63,520 nucleotides of DNA. Origin: Peptoniphilaceae bacterium. Lineage in GTDB: Bacteria; Bacillota; Clostridia; Tissierellales; Peptoniphilaceae. The position numbers were made by a program, and so were the translations under genes. The notes under the pieces are model-generated. The model was not told the DNA's origin and did not search any database. It saw only the letters and a list, made by a program, of their open reading frames with translations. The stretch lies in assembly GCA_902363535.1 (NCBI GenBank), contig CABJAE010000014.1:1-63520 (forward strand). Reading direction: 5' to 3'. Position 1 is the stretch's first letter, and each line of letters starts with the position of its first letter. Positions 45,104 through 54,771 of this stretch are shown here, piece by piece.

Positions 45104-46141
45104 TTGCAAGATCAATTAGCTATCGGCATCAGTGAACCCAAGGTGTTAAAGGAATTATTCGGTCATTTAGACGAACATACGAAAATGATCGAGGAGGCTT
45201 TTTCCGTGACCATTCGCCAGGAAGACGACGGCCTCACGGTAAAAGGGGAAGAGGGCCCGGTGAAACAGGCGGGCATCGTCCTTGAAAATTTAATCGAAGC
45301 CATCCACAAGCAAAAGCGCGTGGACAAAAAAGACGTGGCATACAGCATCGACCTGGTACAGGCGGGCATCGAAGACAGCTTCACCTCCCTCCTGGACGAC
45401 GTCATCGTCTACACGGAAATGGGCCGGCCCATTCGCCCGAAAACCTTGGGGCAGAAGCGTTACTTAGATGCCATCAGAAGTCACGACGTGGTCTTCGGCA
45501 TCGGTCCCGCCGGCACGGGAAAGACCTACATCGCCATGGCCAACGCGGTGAAGGCCTTTAAGGAAAAAGAAGTCAACCGCATCATCCTCACGCGCCCCGC
45601 CGTGGAGGCCGGCGAAAGCTTGGGCTTTTTGCCCGGGGATTTGCAGATGAAAGTGGATCCCTACCTTCGCCCCCTCTACGACGCCCTTTTCGAAATTCTG
45701 GGCCAAGACGCCTTTCAAAAGTATTTGGAAAAAGGCCTTATCGAAGTGGCGCCCTTGGCCTACATGCGCGGGCGCACCTTGGACAATGCCTACGTCATAT
45801 TAGACGAGGCGCAAAACTCCACCAACGAGCAGATGAAAATGTTTCTGACCAGGCTGGGCTACGGCTCCAAGGCCATTATCACCGGGGACGTGACCCAAAT
45901 CGACTTGCCTCGGGGCAAGCAATCGGGCCTGAAGAGCGTGCTTAAAATCTTGGACGGCGTCAAGGGCATCGAGATCATTCGCCTGGGCCGAAACGACATC
46001 GTGCGCCATCCCTTGGTGCAACGGATCATCGACGCCTACGACCGCTTCGATCGGGAAAAGGAAAAACAGGCTGAAGAATCGAAAAGCAAAGACGGTAAAG
46101 ACAACAAGGACCAAAAGGGGAAGGGCCATGACCGAACTTAG
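45104..46141 (+). CDS. phoH: PhoH-family ATPase
   Basis: 345 residues. TTG 45104 after AAAGGAG is the only start that keeps the N-terminus. Walker A is GPAGTGKTYIA and Walker B VILDEAQN. PhoH-like proteins bind RNA and ATP and lie beside ybeY, suggesting work in rRNA maturation. The C-terminus is a lysine-rich tail (KDGKDNKDQKGKG), overlapping ybeY by 14 bp. Confidence 0.94.
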   Translation: MQDQLAIGISEPKVLKELFGHLDEHTKMIEEAFSVTIRQEDDGLTVKGEEGPVKQAGIVLENLIEAIHKQKRVDKKDVAYSIDLVQAGIEDSFTSLLDDVIVYTEMGRPIRPKTLGQKRYLDAIRSHDVVFGIGPAGTGKTYIAMANAVKAFKEKEVNRIILTRPAVEAGESLGFLPGDLQMKVDPYLRPLYDALFEILGQDAFQKYLEKGLIEVAPLAYMRGRTLDNAYVILDEAQNSTNEQMKMFLTRLGYGSKAIITGDVTQIDLPRGKQSGLKSVLKILDGVKGIEIIRLGRNDIVRHPLVQRIIDAYDRFDREKEKQAEESKSKDGKDNKDQKGKGHDRT

Positions 46142-46592
46142 CCTCTATATGGACGATCGGCAAGAGACCATCGCCTTGTCGGAAGAAGACAGGGCTTTAA
46201 TTCAATCCCTTATTTCTTTCGTCGTTCCGAAAATCGCCGAAGAGGCACAGGTGGAAGTCTCCGTGAGCTTCGTGGAAGACGAGGAGATCCGCGCCCTAAA
46301 TCGAGATTTTCGCGGCGTGGACAAGGTGACAGATGTGTTGAGTTTTCCCATGGACGAGGTCTACGGCGACTTTAGGAACCTGGGCGATGTAATAATCAAC
46401 ACCGCCAAGGTGAAGGAGCAGGCCGAGGAATTCGGCCACGGCTACCGCCGGGAGCTCACCTACCTTACGGTACACAGCCTGCTCCACTTAGTAGGCTACG
46501 ATCACGAGGAGGCCGAGGAAAAGGCGGCCATGCGCGCCAGGGAAGAGGCGCTCCTCGCGGCATTCGAAGGGGAAGAAAATGAAGCGCGGTAA
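46128..46592 (+). CDS. ybeY: Endoribonuclease YbeY
   Basis: 154 residues. The zinc site HSLLHLVGYDH (HxxxHxxxxxH) is intact, with the upstream VTDVLSFPMDE. It matures the 3' end of 16S rRNA and supports ribosome quality control. It overlaps phoH and the next gene by 14 bp each. Confidence 0.95.
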   Translation: MTELSLYMDDRQETIALSEEDRALIQSLISFVVPKIAEEAQVEVSVSFVEDEEIRALNRDFRGVDKVTDVLSFPMDEVYGDFRNLGDVIINTAKVKEQAEEFGHGYRRELTYLTVHSLLHLVGYDHEEAEEKAAMRAREEALLAAFEGEENEAR

Positions 46593-47283
46593 CTTTATCA
46601 AATCATTTAACTTTGCCGTACAGGGCATCATCAGCTCCATTCATTCGGAGCGAAACATGAAATTTCATTACGCGGCGGCGCTGGGGGTTATCGCCTTCAG
46701 CCTTTTGTTTAATCTGTCCCGCATCGAATTTATCGCCCTGCTCTTCGCCGTCACCTTCGTCATCGTCTCGGAGCTTTTCAACACGGCCATCGAGCGCACC
46801 GTGGACATGGTGACCCAGGAATACCACCCCATGGCGAAACTCGTCAAAGACATCAGCGCCGGCGCCGTCTTGCTCGCAGGGATCAATGCGGCGGTGACGG
46901 GCTACTTGCTCTTTTTCGACCGGATCATTTCCTTTACCGATGTGGTCTTGGTTCGAATTAAAAACTCCGGGCCCCACCTGACCTTCGTGGCCATTATTAT
47001 CGTCTTGATCTTGACCGTGGGCGCGAAGCTTTACAAGCGGGAACACGGGGGAAGCTACTTTCAAGGCGGCGCCGTCAGCGGCCATTCCGCCCTGGCCTTT
47101 TGCATGGCGGCCTCCATTACCTTTATTTCCATGAACGGATTTATCGCGGCTCTCGCCTTCGGCCTGGCCTTTCTCGTGGCGGAAAGCCGCATCGAAGGGG
47201 AAATACATAAGCCCATGGAAACCGTGGCGGGTGCCGTCTTAGGCATCGCCGTCGCCGTTATTATTTTTGTTTGGATGGGATAA
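46579..47283 (+). CDS. Fused undecaprenol/diacylglycerol kinase and PAP2-type phosphatase
   Basis: 234 residues. The N-terminal half is a DgkA-type kinase with the catalytic ELFNTAIERTVD. The C-terminal half adds membrane helices with PAP2 motifs: GAVSGHSAL and ESRIEGEIHKPMETVAG (compare SRx5H). The fusion joins an enzyme that phosphorylates a lipid alcohol with one that could dephosphorylate it, so it may handle undecaprenol recycling in wall synthesis. A few helices replace a full PAP2 domain, and the first K-R-P motif is weak, so phosphatase activity is uncertain. Confidence 0.82.
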   Translation: MKRGNFIKSFNFAVQGIISSIHSERNMKFHYAAALGVIAFSLLFNLSRIEFIALLFAVTFVIVSELFNTAIERTVDMVTQEYHPMAKLVKDISAGAVLLAGINAAVTGYLLFFDRIISFTDVVLVRIKNSGPHLTFVAIIIVLILTVGAKLYKREHGGSYFQGGAVSGHSALAFCMAASITFISMNGFIAALAFGLAFLVAESRIEGEIHKPMETVAGAVLGIAVAVIIFVWMG

Positions 47284-47284
47284 A

Positions 47285-47701
47285 ATGAACCGAAAAGAAA
47301 TAATTCAAAAACTAATCGCCGCGGCAAAGGCGGCGCAGAAATCCGCCTACGTGCCCTACTCGAACTACGCCGTGGGCGCAGCCCTTCTCGCCGATGACGG
47401 CAAGATCTATACCGGCTGCAATATCGAAAACGCCTCCTTTACCCCCACGGTCTGCGCCGAGCGGGTGGCCGTCTTTAAAGCAATCAGCGAAGGGGCAAAG
47501 CAGGTGGAAATCATCGCCGTGGTGGCGGGCGAGGACATGGGCTATCCCTGCGGCGTGTGCCGCCAGGTGCTCCGAGAATTCGGAAAAAATGCCACAGTCG
47601 TCGTGGCGAAAGACGAAGAAAACTACCACGTTCACACACTGGACGAGCTCTTGCCCCACAGCTTCGGGCCGGAAAATGTAAAAGGAGATGTCGATGCATA
47701 A
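47285..47701 (+). CDS. cdd: Cytidine deaminase
   Basis: 138 residues from ATG 47285, immediately after the preceding stop. Catalytic CNIENASF, the TVCAERVA glutamate and the zinc ligands PCGVCRQVL are present. It converts cytidine and deoxycytidine to the uridine forms. It overlaps era by 8 bp. Confidence 0.96.
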   Translation: MNRKEIIQKLIAAAKAAQKSAYVPYSNYAVGAALLADDGKIYTGCNIENASFTPTVCAERVAVFKAISEGAKQVEIIAVVAGEDMGYPCGVCRQVLREFGKNATVVVAKDEENYHVHTLDELLPHSFGPENVKGDVDA

Positions 47702-48590
47702 ATCAGGATTTGTCAGCGTCGTGGGACGCCCCAATGTGGGAAAAAGCACGCTGTTAAACAGAATACTTAAGGAAAAACTGTCCATCACTTCAAACAAGGC
47801 CCAAACCACGAGAAATAAAATCACCATGATCCACACCGACGATCGGGGCCAAATTATTTTTCTCGACACGCCGGGGATTCAATCGCCGAAAAACAAATTA
47901 GGCGACTACATGTTAAAGACCAGCGTCTCCTCCATGGAAGGGGTGGACGTGATTCTCATGGTGGTGGACATGAGCGACTACCTGGGCCCGAAGGATCAAA
48001 TGATTCTCGATGCCATGGAAAAAGAAGGGCGGGACATTCCGGCGATTTTAGTCATTAACAAAGTGGATGTGGCGCCGAGAGACGAAGTGCTTCCCATTAT
48101 CGCGAAATTTGCCGCCATGAACCGCTTCGAAGACATCGTCCCCGTCTCCGCCTTAAACGACGAAAACGTGGATCATCTGGTGGACGTGATCTTCGAGCAT
48201 TTGCCGGAAGGCCCCCAATATTTCCCCGAAGACATGATCACCGATCAGCCGGAGAAATTTATCGTCGCCGAATTGATTCGGGAAAAAGGCCTCTTCTATC
48301 TACGAGACGAAGTGCCCCACGGTTTGGCCGTGTCCGTGGACTCCATGAAAGAAGTGGAAGGAAAAGACCACATGGACATTCAGGCCACCATTTACGTGGA
48401 GCGGGATTCCCACAAGGGTATTATTATCGGCAAAAACGGTCAAATGCTGAAGCGCATCGGCACGGAGGCGCGAAAAGAAATCGAAGCCTTCTTAGGCGAA
48501 CACGTGAACCTGCGCCTCTGGGTAAAGGTGAGCAAAAACTGGCGGGAAAAAGACGAGAAGGTCAAGGCTTTTGGCTACAAAGCGGATTGA
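47694..48590 (+). CDS. era: Ribosome-associated GTPase Era
   Basis: 298 residues from ATG 47694 (AAAGGAG seven bases before). GRPNVGKST, switch DTPGIQSPKN, NKVD and a C-terminal KH domain with IIGKNGQMLKRIG. Era binds the 3' end of 16S rRNA in 30S assembly. Confidence 0.97.
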   Translation: MHKSGFVSVVGRPNVGKSTLLNRILKEKLSITSNKAQTTRNKITMIHTDDRGQIIFLDTPGIQSPKNKLGDYMLKTSVSSMEGVDVILMVVDMSDYLGPKDQMILDAMEKEGRDIPAILVINKVDVAPRDEVLPIIAKFAAMNRFEDIVPVSALNDENVDHLVDVIFEHLPEGPQYFPEDMITDQPEKFIVAELIREKGLFYLRDEVPHGLAVSVDSMKEVEGKDHMDIQATIYVERDSHKGIIIGKNGQMLKRIGTEARKEIEAFLGEHVNLRLWVKVSKNWREKDEKVKAFGYKAD

Positions 48591-49281
48591 GTGTCAGGGC
48601 GTGGTCCTCGCCGCCACGGCCTACGGCGAAAGCGACAAGATCATTCGCCTCTACACGGAGCGGGCGGGGAAGCTTTCCGTCTTGGTGAAGGGGGCCAAAT
48701 CCCGCCGCTCCGCCACCGTGGCATTAAGCGAGCCCTTCACCTTCGGTCTCTATCGCCTCAGTGCGGGCAAGAGCTTTTACTACTTAAACAGCGGAAAAAT
48801 CCTCCAGGCCAATATGGGCCTGAGAAACAATTACGACAACATGATCTACGCCTCCGCCCTGGTGGAGATCGTGGACAAAAGCAGCATGGAAGATGAGGGA
48901 ACGGCGCGAATCTTTTCCTTAATACGAAAAGCCCTTCACGAACTTTCCTTAACGGAGGCGCCTCTTGCGGTGTTTCTCGGCTTCTTGATCAAGTATTTAA
49001 GCTTTATGGGCTACCGGCCCATGTTGCCCGAATCCGACGAAGGAAGCTACGTTTTTCTCTCCAACGCAGGCGCCGTCGAGGCCGAGGGGGCCGCCGGGGG
49101 AGAGCCTTTGGACGGGCGGGATATTTACACTTTGCGCCATTTGCTATATACTTCTTTAGATAAGATAAATTTGGAAGATGTGGATAAAACCACCTTGGAA
49201 AAAATTTATCGATTGCTGAAAGTCTACACCGTGGTCAATTTACAACTGGACAACATACAATCTCTACAGTTGAGGATGTAG
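48571..49281 (+). CDS. recO: DNA repair protein RecO
   Basis: 236 residues from TTG 48571, overlapping era by 20 bp. The N-terminal OB fold ([20 protein letters not shown]) and helical C-terminus are recognisable. The cysteines that bind zinc in many Firmicutes RecO proteins are absent: [21 protein letters not shown] stands where CxxC occurs. It mediates RecA loading with RecR. Position between era and glyQ supports the call. Confidence 0.86.
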   Translation: MATKRIECQGVVLAATAYGESDKIIRLYTERAGKLSVLVKGAKSRRSATVALSEPFTFGLYRLSAGKSFYYLNSGKILQANMGLRNNYDNMIYASALVEIVDKSSMEDEGTARIFSLIRKALHELSLTEAPLAVFLGFLIKYLSFMGYRPMLPESDEGSYVFLSNAGAVEAEGAAGGEPLDGRDIYTLRHLLYTSLDKINLEDVDKTTLEKIYRLLKVYTVVNLQLDNIQSLQLRM

Positions 49282-49294
49282 AGGGGAGGAAGAA

Positions 49295-50182
49295 ATGCAT
49301 TTTCAAGGAATGATACAGAAACTACAAGAGTACTGGAACGATCAAGGCTGCACGGTACTGGAAGCCTACGACACGGAAAAAGGGGCCGGCACCATGAGCC
49401 CCCATACCTTTATGCGCACCTTGGGTCCCGAACCCTGGCGCACGGTTTACGTCGAGCCCTCCAGGCGGCCGGCGGACGGTCGTTACGGCGACAACCCGAA
49501 CCGCCTCTACCAACACCATCAACTGCAGGTTATTTTAAAACCCTCGCCGGAAGATGTGCAGGAACTTTACTTAAAGAGCCTGGAAGTTTTGGGCATCGAT
49601 CCCTTAAAACACGACATTCGCTTCGTGGAAGACAACTGGGAATCCCCGACACTGGGCGCCTGGGGCCTGGGCTGGGAAGTTTGGCTCGACGGCATGGAAA
49701 TCACCCAGTTTACCTACTTCCAACAAGTGGGCGGCATTAACTGCGATTTGGAAAGTGCCGAGCTCACCTACGGTTTGGAACGGATCGCCATGTATCTGCA
49801 AGATGTGGACACGGTCTACGACATCGACTGGAACGGCCACATTAAATACGGCGACATCTTTAAAAAAGCCGAGTACGAACACTCCAAATACAGTTTTGAA
49901 ATCGCCGACATCGACCTGCTCAAGCAATTATTCGATATGTACGAAAAAGAAGCGAGCCGCGTCCTGGATCTGGATCTGGTCCTGCCGGGCTACGACTTCG
50001 TATTGAAGTGTTCACATACCTTTAACCTACTGGATGCTCGAGGCGCCATTTCCGTTTCCCAACGGGCGTCGTATATTTCCAGGGTTCGGAACTTGGCTCG
50101 CCTGTCGGCGCAAAAATATATTCAACAAAGAGAAGCCATGGGCTACCCACTTATTAAGAACGGGGAGGACGATCATGAGTAA
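49295..50182 (+). CDS. glyQ: Glycyl-tRNA synthetase alpha subunit
   Basis: 295 residues. [32 protein letters not shown] and [19 protein letters not shown] are class II alpha-subunit motifs. It overlaps glyS by 8 bp. No T-box is visible in the 13 bp upstream, so it relies on the operon promoter. Confidence 0.97.
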   Translation: MHFQGMIQKLQEYWNDQGCTVLEAYDTEKGAGTMSPHTFMRTLGPEPWRTVYVEPSRRPADGRYGDNPNRLYQHHQLQVILKPSPEDVQELYLKSLEVLGIDPLKHDIRFVEDNWESPTLGAWGLGWEVWLDGMEITQFTYFQQVGGINCDLESAELTYGLERIAMYLQDVDTVYDIDWNGHIKYGDIFKKAEYEHSKYSFEIADIDLLKQLFDMYEKEASRVLDLDLVLPGYDFVLKCSHTFNLLDARGAISVSQRASYISRVRNLARLSAQKYIQQREAMGYPLIKNGEDDHE

Positions 50183-52268
50183 TCAAGACAATATCTATTT
50201 AATCGAAGTAGGCGTGGAGGAGTTGCCTTCTTCCTACATTCGAAATGCCTTAAACGCCTTTAAGGATTTAGTGGAAACGGCGCTGAATGAAGCAAACTTA
50301 GGTTTCGATCACATCGACGCCTACGCTACGCCCCGCCGCTTGAGCCTCATGATTCACGGCATCGATGACACCCAAGGCGATATCGAAGATTGGGTCAAGG
50401 GCCCGGCAAAGAAAATCGCCTACAAAGAAGACGGCTCCGTCAACAAGCCCCTGGAAGGCTTTATGCGCAGCCAAAACGTCACGGAAGCGGATCTCGAAGT
50501 CCGCGAACTGAAGGGCAACGAATACATCTACGCCCACATTCACAAAGCCGGCGAGCCGGCGGAAGTGATTTTGGCGGAAATTATTCCCAATGCCATTCAC
50601 CACATTCCCTTCCCGAAAAACATGCGCTGGGGCGGAAAAAACCTGCGCTTCGCACGACCCATTCGCTGGATTCTCTCCATGATGAACGACCGCGTCGTAC
50701 CCTTTGATTTAGAAGGCATCACCCTGTCCAATGTGACCCGCGGCCACCGCTTCTTGGGCAGCAGCCACATCGAAATCAAGGACGTACGCGAGTACGAAGA
50801 AGCCTTGGAGAAAAATTTCGTCATCCTGGATCAGGACAAGCGAAAAGAATCCATTCTCTATCAAATCAACCACATGGCCAAATCCAACGGCGGCGAAATC
50901 CGAAGAGACGACGATCTTTTGGAAGAACTCACCTTTATCGTGGAATACCCCACGGCGGTTTTGGGCAATGTACAGGAAAAATTCCTCTCCCTTCCCGACG
51001 TGGTCATTACGACACCCATGCGGGAACACCTGCGCTACACGCCGGTTTACAGCCCGGAAGGGGATTTGCTTCCCTACTTCATCACCATTCGTAACGGCAA
51101 CGAAGAATACGCCGATGTCGTAGCCGAAGGCAACGAAAAAGTATTGGAAGCTCGATTGGAAGACGCCCGCTTCTTCTTCGACAACGACAGAGAAAAGCCT
51201 TTGGAAGATTATGTAAGCCAATTGGGCGGCATCGTCTTCCAGGAAAAATTGGGAACCATGGCGGACAAGACAGGACGCATTTCCGATCTCGTGGCCCGAA
51301 TCGGCGAAATTTTAGCCGTCGGCGACAAGACCGTGGAATCGGCCAAGCGCGCCTGCTACCTTTCCAAGGCCGACCTCATGACCAATATGGTTCAGGAATT
51401 TACGGAGCTTGAAGGCATTATCGGAAGCATTTACGCCAAGCTCGACGGCGAAGAATCTGTCGTATCCGACGCCATTCGCGAACAATACATGCCCGTAGCC
51501 AGCGGCGCGGATCTTCCGGAATCTACCACCGGCACCATCGTGTCTTTGGCGGACAAATTCGACACGATCTGCGGCCTCTTTGCCATCGGCGAAGTGCCCA
51601 CCGGAAGCCAAGACCCCTTTGCCCTTCGCAGAAAGGCCATCGGTATCTTGCGCATGATCAACGAAAAACACTGGGAATTAAGCCTGAGCGACTGCATCGA
51701 CGCCTCCCTGTTCTCCTTCGTGGATTCCATGGGGCTGGTCTTCGACAAAGAAGAAGTGCGCAAGCAAATTCTGAAATTCTTCCGTGGCCGCATCGACACC
51801 ATGTTGGACGCCGACGGCATTCGCTACGACATTATTCAGGCATTAAATGACATCGACGGCGAAGACAGCCTGCGCGTCTTTGAAAAGGCACAAGCCATGC
51901 AAAACTTCTTCACAGGCGGCGACCGGAAATCCTTCCTGGAAGCCGTAACCCGGGTGGAAAACATCGCCTCGAAAAACGAACCGAAGGATAAAACGATCGA
52001 CGAAGCCATTTTAACGGAAGAAGAGCGGGCCCTTTACGACAAGGTCCTGGCAGTGGAAGCGGAACTCGACGAAGCATACAGAAAACGGGACGACGCAAGG
52101 TATTTGGCGCTGTTGGATTCCTTAACCGACGCCATTCACCTGTACTTCGACCGCGTCATGATCATGGCGGAAGACGAAGGCCTCAGAAACAATCGCCTGG
52201 CTTTGATTCAACGAATCGACGCCTTGGTACAACGGGAGTTTAACGGAAACCAAATCGTCGAAGGGTAG
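50175..52268 (+). CDS. glyS: Glycyl-tRNA synthetase beta subunit
   Basis: 697 residues from ATG 50175, with GGGGAGG upstream; a longer frame from 50034 is only glyQ overlap. [23 protein letters not shown] and [15 protein letters not shown] identify the family. It carries the tRNA-binding part of the alpha2-beta2 enzyme. Confidence 0.97.
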   Translation: MSNQDNIYLIEVGVEELPSSYIRNALNAFKDLVETALNEANLGFDHIDAYATPRRLSLMIHGIDDTQGDIEDWVKGPAKKIAYKEDGSVNKPLEGFMRSQNVTEADLEVRELKGNEYIYAHIHKAGEPAEVILAEIIPNAIHHIPFPKNMRWGGKNLRFARPIRWILSMMNDRVVPFDLEGITLSNVTRGHRFLGSSHIEIKDVREYEEALEKNFVILDQDKRKESILYQINHMAKSNGGEIRRDDDLLEELTFIVEYPTAVLGNVQEKFLSLPDVVITTPMREHLRYTPVYSPEGDLLPYFITIRNGNEEYADVVAEGNEKVLEARLEDARFFFDNDREKPLEDYVSQLGGIVFQEKLGTMADKTGRISDLVARIGEILAVGDKTVESAKRACYLSKADLMTNMVQEFTELEGIIGSIYAKLDGEESVVSDAIREQYMPVASGADLPESTTGTIVSLADKFDTICGLFAIGEVPTGSQDPFALRRKAIGILRMINEKHWELSLSDCIDASLFSFVDSMGLVFDKEEVRKQILKFFRGRIDTMLDADGIRYDIIQALNDIDGEDSLRVFEKAQAMQNFFTGGDRKSFLEAVTRVENIASKNEPKDKTIDEAILTEEERALYDKVLAVEAELDEAYRKRDDARYLALLDSLTDAIHLYFDRVMIMAEDEGLRNNRLALIQRIDALVQREFNGNQIVEG

Positions 52269-52275
52269 GTGCCCG

Positions 52276-52899
52276 GTGAAACTGAGTAAACGGCAAGAGC
52301 AAATCATTCAAATCGTTCGAGAAGAAGGGCCCATTACCGGCGACGACATCGCGGGAATTTTGGACCTGGCCAGGGGCACCATACGCAACGATTTAAGCGT
52401 GCTCACCATGCTCGGCTATCTGGACGCCAGGCCCAAGGTGGGCTACTACTACAAGGGCGATCCCACGAATCTTGAAATGCGCAAAATTTTAGACGGCATT
52501 CACGTGGAAGAGATCATGAGCGTGCCCGCGGTTCTCGACGAAAAGGCCAGCGTCTACGACGGCATCTGCGCCGTTTTTCTCGAAAACATCGGTACCATCT
52601 TCATTACCCGCCAGGGTTTTCTCGTGGGATGCGTGTCCCGAAAAGACCTGCTCCGCTCGGCCATCGGCCAAGTGGATCTTGAAAAGACGCCCCTTTCCAT
52701 GATCATGACCCGCATGCCCAATATTATTTCCATTGGGCCGAAGGATTCCGTTTACACAGCCGCCCAAGCCATCGATCAATGGGAGATCGACGCCCTGCCC
52801 GTGGTGGTAGGGGAGGAGCAGCTGAAAGTTGTGGGCCGCTTGACGAAGACGAATATTAACCGCTTAGTTGTAGAATTAGGGGGAGACGATGAATCTTGA
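52276..52899 (+). CDS. ccpN: CcpN-like transcriptional repressor (HTH plus CBS pair)
   Basis: 207 residues from GTG 52276. An N-terminal DeoR-like helix-turn-helix (ITGDDIAGILDLARGTIRNDLSVL) is followed by two CBS domains. It matches CcpN, which represses gluconeogenic genes in Bacillus. Next to the PPDK regulator it suggests control of pyruvate/PEP flow. It overlaps the next gene by 11 bp. Confidence 0.86.
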   Translation: MKLSKRQEQIIQIVREEGPITGDDIAGILDLARGTIRNDLSVLTMLGYLDARPKVGYYYKGDPTNLEMRKILDGIHVEEIMSVPAVLDEKASVYDGICAVFLENIGTIFITRQGFLVGCVSRKDLLRSAIGQVDLEKTPLSMIMTRMPNIISIGPKDSVYTAAQAIDQWEIDALPVVVGEEQLKVVGRLTKTNINRLVVELGGDDES

Positions 52900-53722
52900 T
52901 TCCGTACGCGACGACTCGAAACTGATGGTCTACGTCATTAGTGACAGCATCGGTGAAACCGGCGAGTTAATCGCCAAGGCCTCGGTAAAACAATTCGACA
53001 CGAAGGATTTCGCCATTAAGCGCTACCCCTATACCAACAGCGTGGAACAGGTAAAGCCCTTGCTCGAAGAAGCTGCGGCCCAAAAGCGGGCACTGGTTGT
53101 CTACACGAATGTGGACACGGAAACCCGCGCCTACATTAAGAGAAAAGAAAAGGAATTAAACCTGGCCATGGTGGACGTGATGGGCCCGCCCATGGACAAG
53201 CTGGAAACTCTTTTGGGCTATGAGCCCATGCGTCAGCCGGGCTTGATCCGTCGCTTGGACGAAAACTACTTTAAAAAAGTGGAGTCCATCGAATTTGCCG
53301 TGCAATACGACGACGGCAAGGATCCCCGCGGCGTGGTGAAGGCGGACATCGTCCTCGTCGGCGTGAGCCGCACCTCCAAGACGCCCCTGTCCATGTACTT
53401 GGCCAACAAGCTTTACAAAGTGGCCAATGTGCCCTTGGTGCCGGAAGTGCCCGTGCCCAAGGAAGTCTACGAAAAAGACAAGCGCAGGCTCTTCGGCCTC
53501 ATCGCCAATTCGGAAAAACTCTACACCATCCGGGAAGAGCGGCTCCGGGCGCTTGGATTAAATTCCTCGGCGAAGTATGCCAATGTGGACCGCATCAAAG
53601 AAGAAGTGGATTACTCCGTGCAGATCATGAAAGACATCGGCTGCACCATTATCGACGTGTCCAACAAAGCCATTGAAGAGACGGCGGAAATCATTAACGA
53701 TTACATGATTTCCCGATTTTAG
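52889..53722 (+). CDS. Pyruvate, phosphate dikinase regulatory protein (kinase/phosphorylase)
   Basis: 277 residues of the DUF299/PPSR family. The P-loop-like GVSRTSKTPLSMYLAN and the opening VYVISDSIGETGE are typical. The protein uses ADP and phosphate to inactivate or reactivate pyruvate phosphate dikinase. The target gene is not in the window. Confidence 0.92.
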   Translation: MNLDSVRDDSKLMVYVISDSIGETGELIAKASVKQFDTKDFAIKRYPYTNSVEQVKPLLEEAAAQKRALVVYTNVDTETRAYIKRKEKELNLAMVDVMGPPMDKLETLLGYEPMRQPGLIRRLDENYFKKVESIEFAVQYDDGKDPRGVVKADIVLVGVSRTSKTPLSMYLANKLYKVANVPLVPEVPVPKEVYEKDKRRLFGLIANSEKLYTIREERLRALGLNSSAKYANVDRIKEEVDYSVQIMKDIGCTIIDVSNKAIEETAEIINDYMISRF

Positions 53723-53730
53723 GAGGGCCT

Positions 53731-54756
53731 ATGCTTCAGCGAGAGCGATGGGAAAAAGTTGAAGAGGCGATTTTAGACGAACGGGCCGCACACGCCGCCC
53801 GTTCCAAGGGCCGCAGAATGCCGGAGCCCGAGTGCGACATGCGCACCTGTTTTCAACGAGATAGAGACAGGATCATTCACTCCAAGGCCTTTCGCCGCCT
53901 GAAACACAAGACCCACGTCTTTATCGCACCGGAGGGAGACCATTACCGCACTCGCCTCACCCACACCTTGGAAGTGGCGCAGATCGCCCGCACCATGGCC
54001 CGGGGCCTTCGACTGAACGAAGATCTGGTGGAGGCCATCGCCTTGGGCCACGACTTGGGCCACACCCCCTTCGGCCACTCCGGAGAAGCGGTGTTGAAGC
54101 AATTGCACCCGGGTGGCTTCGATCACGCCGCCCACAGTTTGCGTGTGGTGGATCTCTTGGAATCGAAAGGGGATCGGCCGGGGCTGAATCTCACCTGGGA
54201 AGTGCGGGACGGGATCTTGCACCATTCCAAAGAGCAGGCCGTGAATCCGGCCCACACCTTGGAAGGGCAGATCATTAAATTTGCCGACCGCATCGCCTAT
54301 TTAAATCACGACATCGACGATTCCATTCGCGCCGGCGTTCTCTCCATGGATGCCATCCCGAAAGACATCGTCGACACGTTGGGGGCGAGCCATTCCGATC
54401 GCATTACCTGCATGGTAAAGAGCGTCATCGAGGCAAGTGAAGGGACGGATGAAATCACCATGGATCCCGCCATTTACGCAGCCATGTCGGATCTGCGCAA
54501 CTTTATGTTTCAGCGGGTGTATTTCAATCCCACGGTGAAGAGCGAAGACGGGAAGGTGGAGCGGCTTATTCGGGATCTCTACGCCTATTTCATGGAACAG
54601 GTCGAGGCGATTCCCGAAGCCCATGTGGCTTTCTCCAAGGCCCACGGCATGAGCCGAGCGGATATGGTCACCGACTACATCGCCGGCATGACCGATCGCT
54701 TCGCCATTAATGTGTGGAAGGAACTTTACGTGCCCAAGGATTGGCACAGTTTGTAG
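53731..54756 (+). CDS. dGTPase-like HD-domain triphosphohydrolase
   Basis: 341 residues. SKAFRRLKHKTHVF, HYRTRLTHTLEVAQIARTMA and GHDLGHTPFGHSGE carry the HD metal ligands. It hydrolyses deoxynucleoside triphosphates to the nucleoside and triphosphate. Placed before dnaG as in many Clostridia. AGGAGGGCCT precedes the ATG. Confidence 0.92.
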   Translation: MLQRERWEKVEEAILDERAAHAARSKGRRMPEPECDMRTCFQRDRDRIIHSKAFRRLKHKTHVFIAPEGDHYRTRLTHTLEVAQIARTMARGLRLNEDLVEAIALGHDLGHTPFGHSGEAVLKQLHPGGFDHAAHSLRVVDLLESKGDRPGLNLTWEVRDGILHHSKEQAVNPAHTLEGQIIKFADRIAYLNHDIDDSIRAGVLSMDAIPKDIVDTLGASHSDRITCMVKSVIEASEGTDEITMDPAIYAAMSDLRNFMFQRVYFNPTVKSEDGKVERLIRDLYAYFMEQVEAIPEAHVAFSKAHGMSRADMVTDYIAGMTDRFAINVWKELYVPKDWHSL

Positions 54757-54771
54757 AAAGCAGGTGGCAAT

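Noticed and set aside
49282..49294. Glycine T-box before glyQ
   Set aside because: There are only 13 bases between recO and glyQ.
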